64,000 nucleotides of DNA. Source: Clytia hemisphaerica (lineage: Eukaryota > Cnidaria > Hydrozoa > Leptothecata > Clytiidae). Of the stretch, positions 63,231 through 64,000 are shown piece after piece (within the stretch, counting starts at the first letter, position 1; each line of letters opens with the position of its first letter). Location: assembly GCA_902728285.1 (NCBI GenBank), contig CACVBU010000597.1, positions 186,001 to 250,000 of the forward strand, in the 5' to 3' direction. The translations under genes and the position numbers were made by a program. The notes beneath the pieces are model-generated. The model did not search any database, was not told the origin of the DNA, and saw only the letters and a program-made list of their open reading frames with translations.

Positions 63231-64000
63231 CGCTGTGGTATAGTATACCTTGGTTGCTGCACAGGCGACTGAGGTTCGATTCCCACTTCGCAGCGGTTCA
63301 CTTGGCAAGTGAATGAACCAGGGGATGTCAATCGAACTCAATCGAATTCGATTTGGAGCCGAATCGATCGAATTCAATCGAAGTAAATCGAAGTGATTGT
63401 TCCAATCAATCGAACTCAATCGAAGTGATTGATCGAACAATCAAATTCAATCAAAATGGGAAAAAAGATGTAAATCTTCGATCTTTTTCGATTGGATCCG
63501 ATCTATTCGATCAATCACTTCGATTGGTTTCGATTGTTCGATCAATCACTTCGATTGAGTTCGATTGAGTTCGATTGATATGAACAATCACTTCGATTTA
63601 CTTCGATTGATTTGATCACACATGGTGTTATTGTTTGGGCTATTCATTTAGTCCACTAACAAACAAGGATGTCAATCGAAAATTTCGAATATAATCGAAA
63701 CCAATCGAAGTGATTGAGCAAATCAATCGAAGCCAATCGAGTACAATCGAACCAAATCAATCTTAAAATGATGTAAATCTTCGATTGACTTCGATTGTTT
63801 CGATCAATCACTTCGATTGGCTTCGATTGATTCGGTCAATCACCTCAATTGGTTTCGATTATATTTGATTGGTTCGACAATCGAAATTTTCGATTGACAT
63901 CCCCTGGAATGAACCTTCGCCCGGGTCAACCCATGCCATGTGAGGAGAATTGGGTAGTCGGTCCAAGGTGCTGACGGGGCGCTCATTGAAAGCGTCTATA
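63228..64000 (+). mobile_element. tRNA-like SINE, split by an hAT-like insertion
   Basis: The head has box A-like TGTGGTATAGTATACC and box B GGTTCGATTCC, followed by ACTTCGCAGCGG. At 63319 it is interrupted, and it resumes at 63907 with CTTCGCCCGGGTC...CGGTCCAAGGTGCTGACGGG up to the window edge. It differs from the SINE-like repeat at 32848, though both have a CGGTCCAAG word in the body. Acceptor-stem pairing is poor, so a working tRNA is unlikely. Confidence 0.65.
63319..63906. mobile_element. 588-bp hAT-like element made of ATCGAA repeats
   Basis: Perfect inverted ends CAGGGGATGTCAATCGA, flanked by the exact 8-bp duplication GAATGAAC (63311-63318 and 63907-63914). The interior is dominated by AATCGAAGT / ACTTCGATT words in both orientations, and the terminal GGATGTCAATCGA appears once more inside near 63668. 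Non-autonomous. Confidence 0.92.

Noticed and set aside
62948..63331. 127-codon minus-strand frame
   Set aside because: It runs across the CACCGGACT element, the tRNA-like head and into the hAT element, so it cannot be one old gene.

Overview
This is animal nuclear DNA, probably from an invertebrate. It is AT-rich, the genes are split by many GT-AG introns, and the introns and spacers are packed with short inverted-repeat transposons and tandem repeats. I cannot name the species. There is no bacterial, viral or CRISPR content. All gene models below were assembled by eye from splice signals, reading-phase continuity and remembered family motifs; no search was run.

Layout. (1) 1443-20470, plus strand: a 12-exon mitochondrial ClpX gene (588 residues). 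Its 11.4-kb intron 9 contains a single-exon class C (glutamate/GABA-B-type) receptor on the minus strand at 11067-13698, whose frame is broken by one base in the first membrane helix. (2) 20471-25042: ClpX 3' flank, a transposon carrying a tandem array, and a possible orphan exon. (3) 25043-29029, plus: a three-exon gene for a 683-residue membrane-anchored cupin protein; the rest of the protein is unfamiliar to me. (4) 29818-56973, minus: a 34-coding-exon MYBBP1A/Pol5 gene (1131 residues), convergent with the cupin gene. Its introns hold a 6.7-kb foldback element with 23-bp minisatellite arms, several smaller elements, and a single-exon rhodopsin-like receptor on the plus strand at 48382-49317. 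(5) 57010-64000: no recognised gene; dense short transposons, ending in a tRNA-like repeat split by an hAT-like element.

The two housekeeping genes work in different compartments: ClpX in mitochondrial protein unfolding, MYBBP1A in the nucleolus. Each hosts an opposite-strand, single-exon receptor gene. The most distinctive feature of the window is its collection of at least 20 non-autonomous DNA elements. Many have precise terminal inverted repeats and target duplications (TA, TTAA, 5 bp or 8 bp), and several are nested inside each other. No transposase was recognised, so all would depend on enzymes encoded elsewhere.
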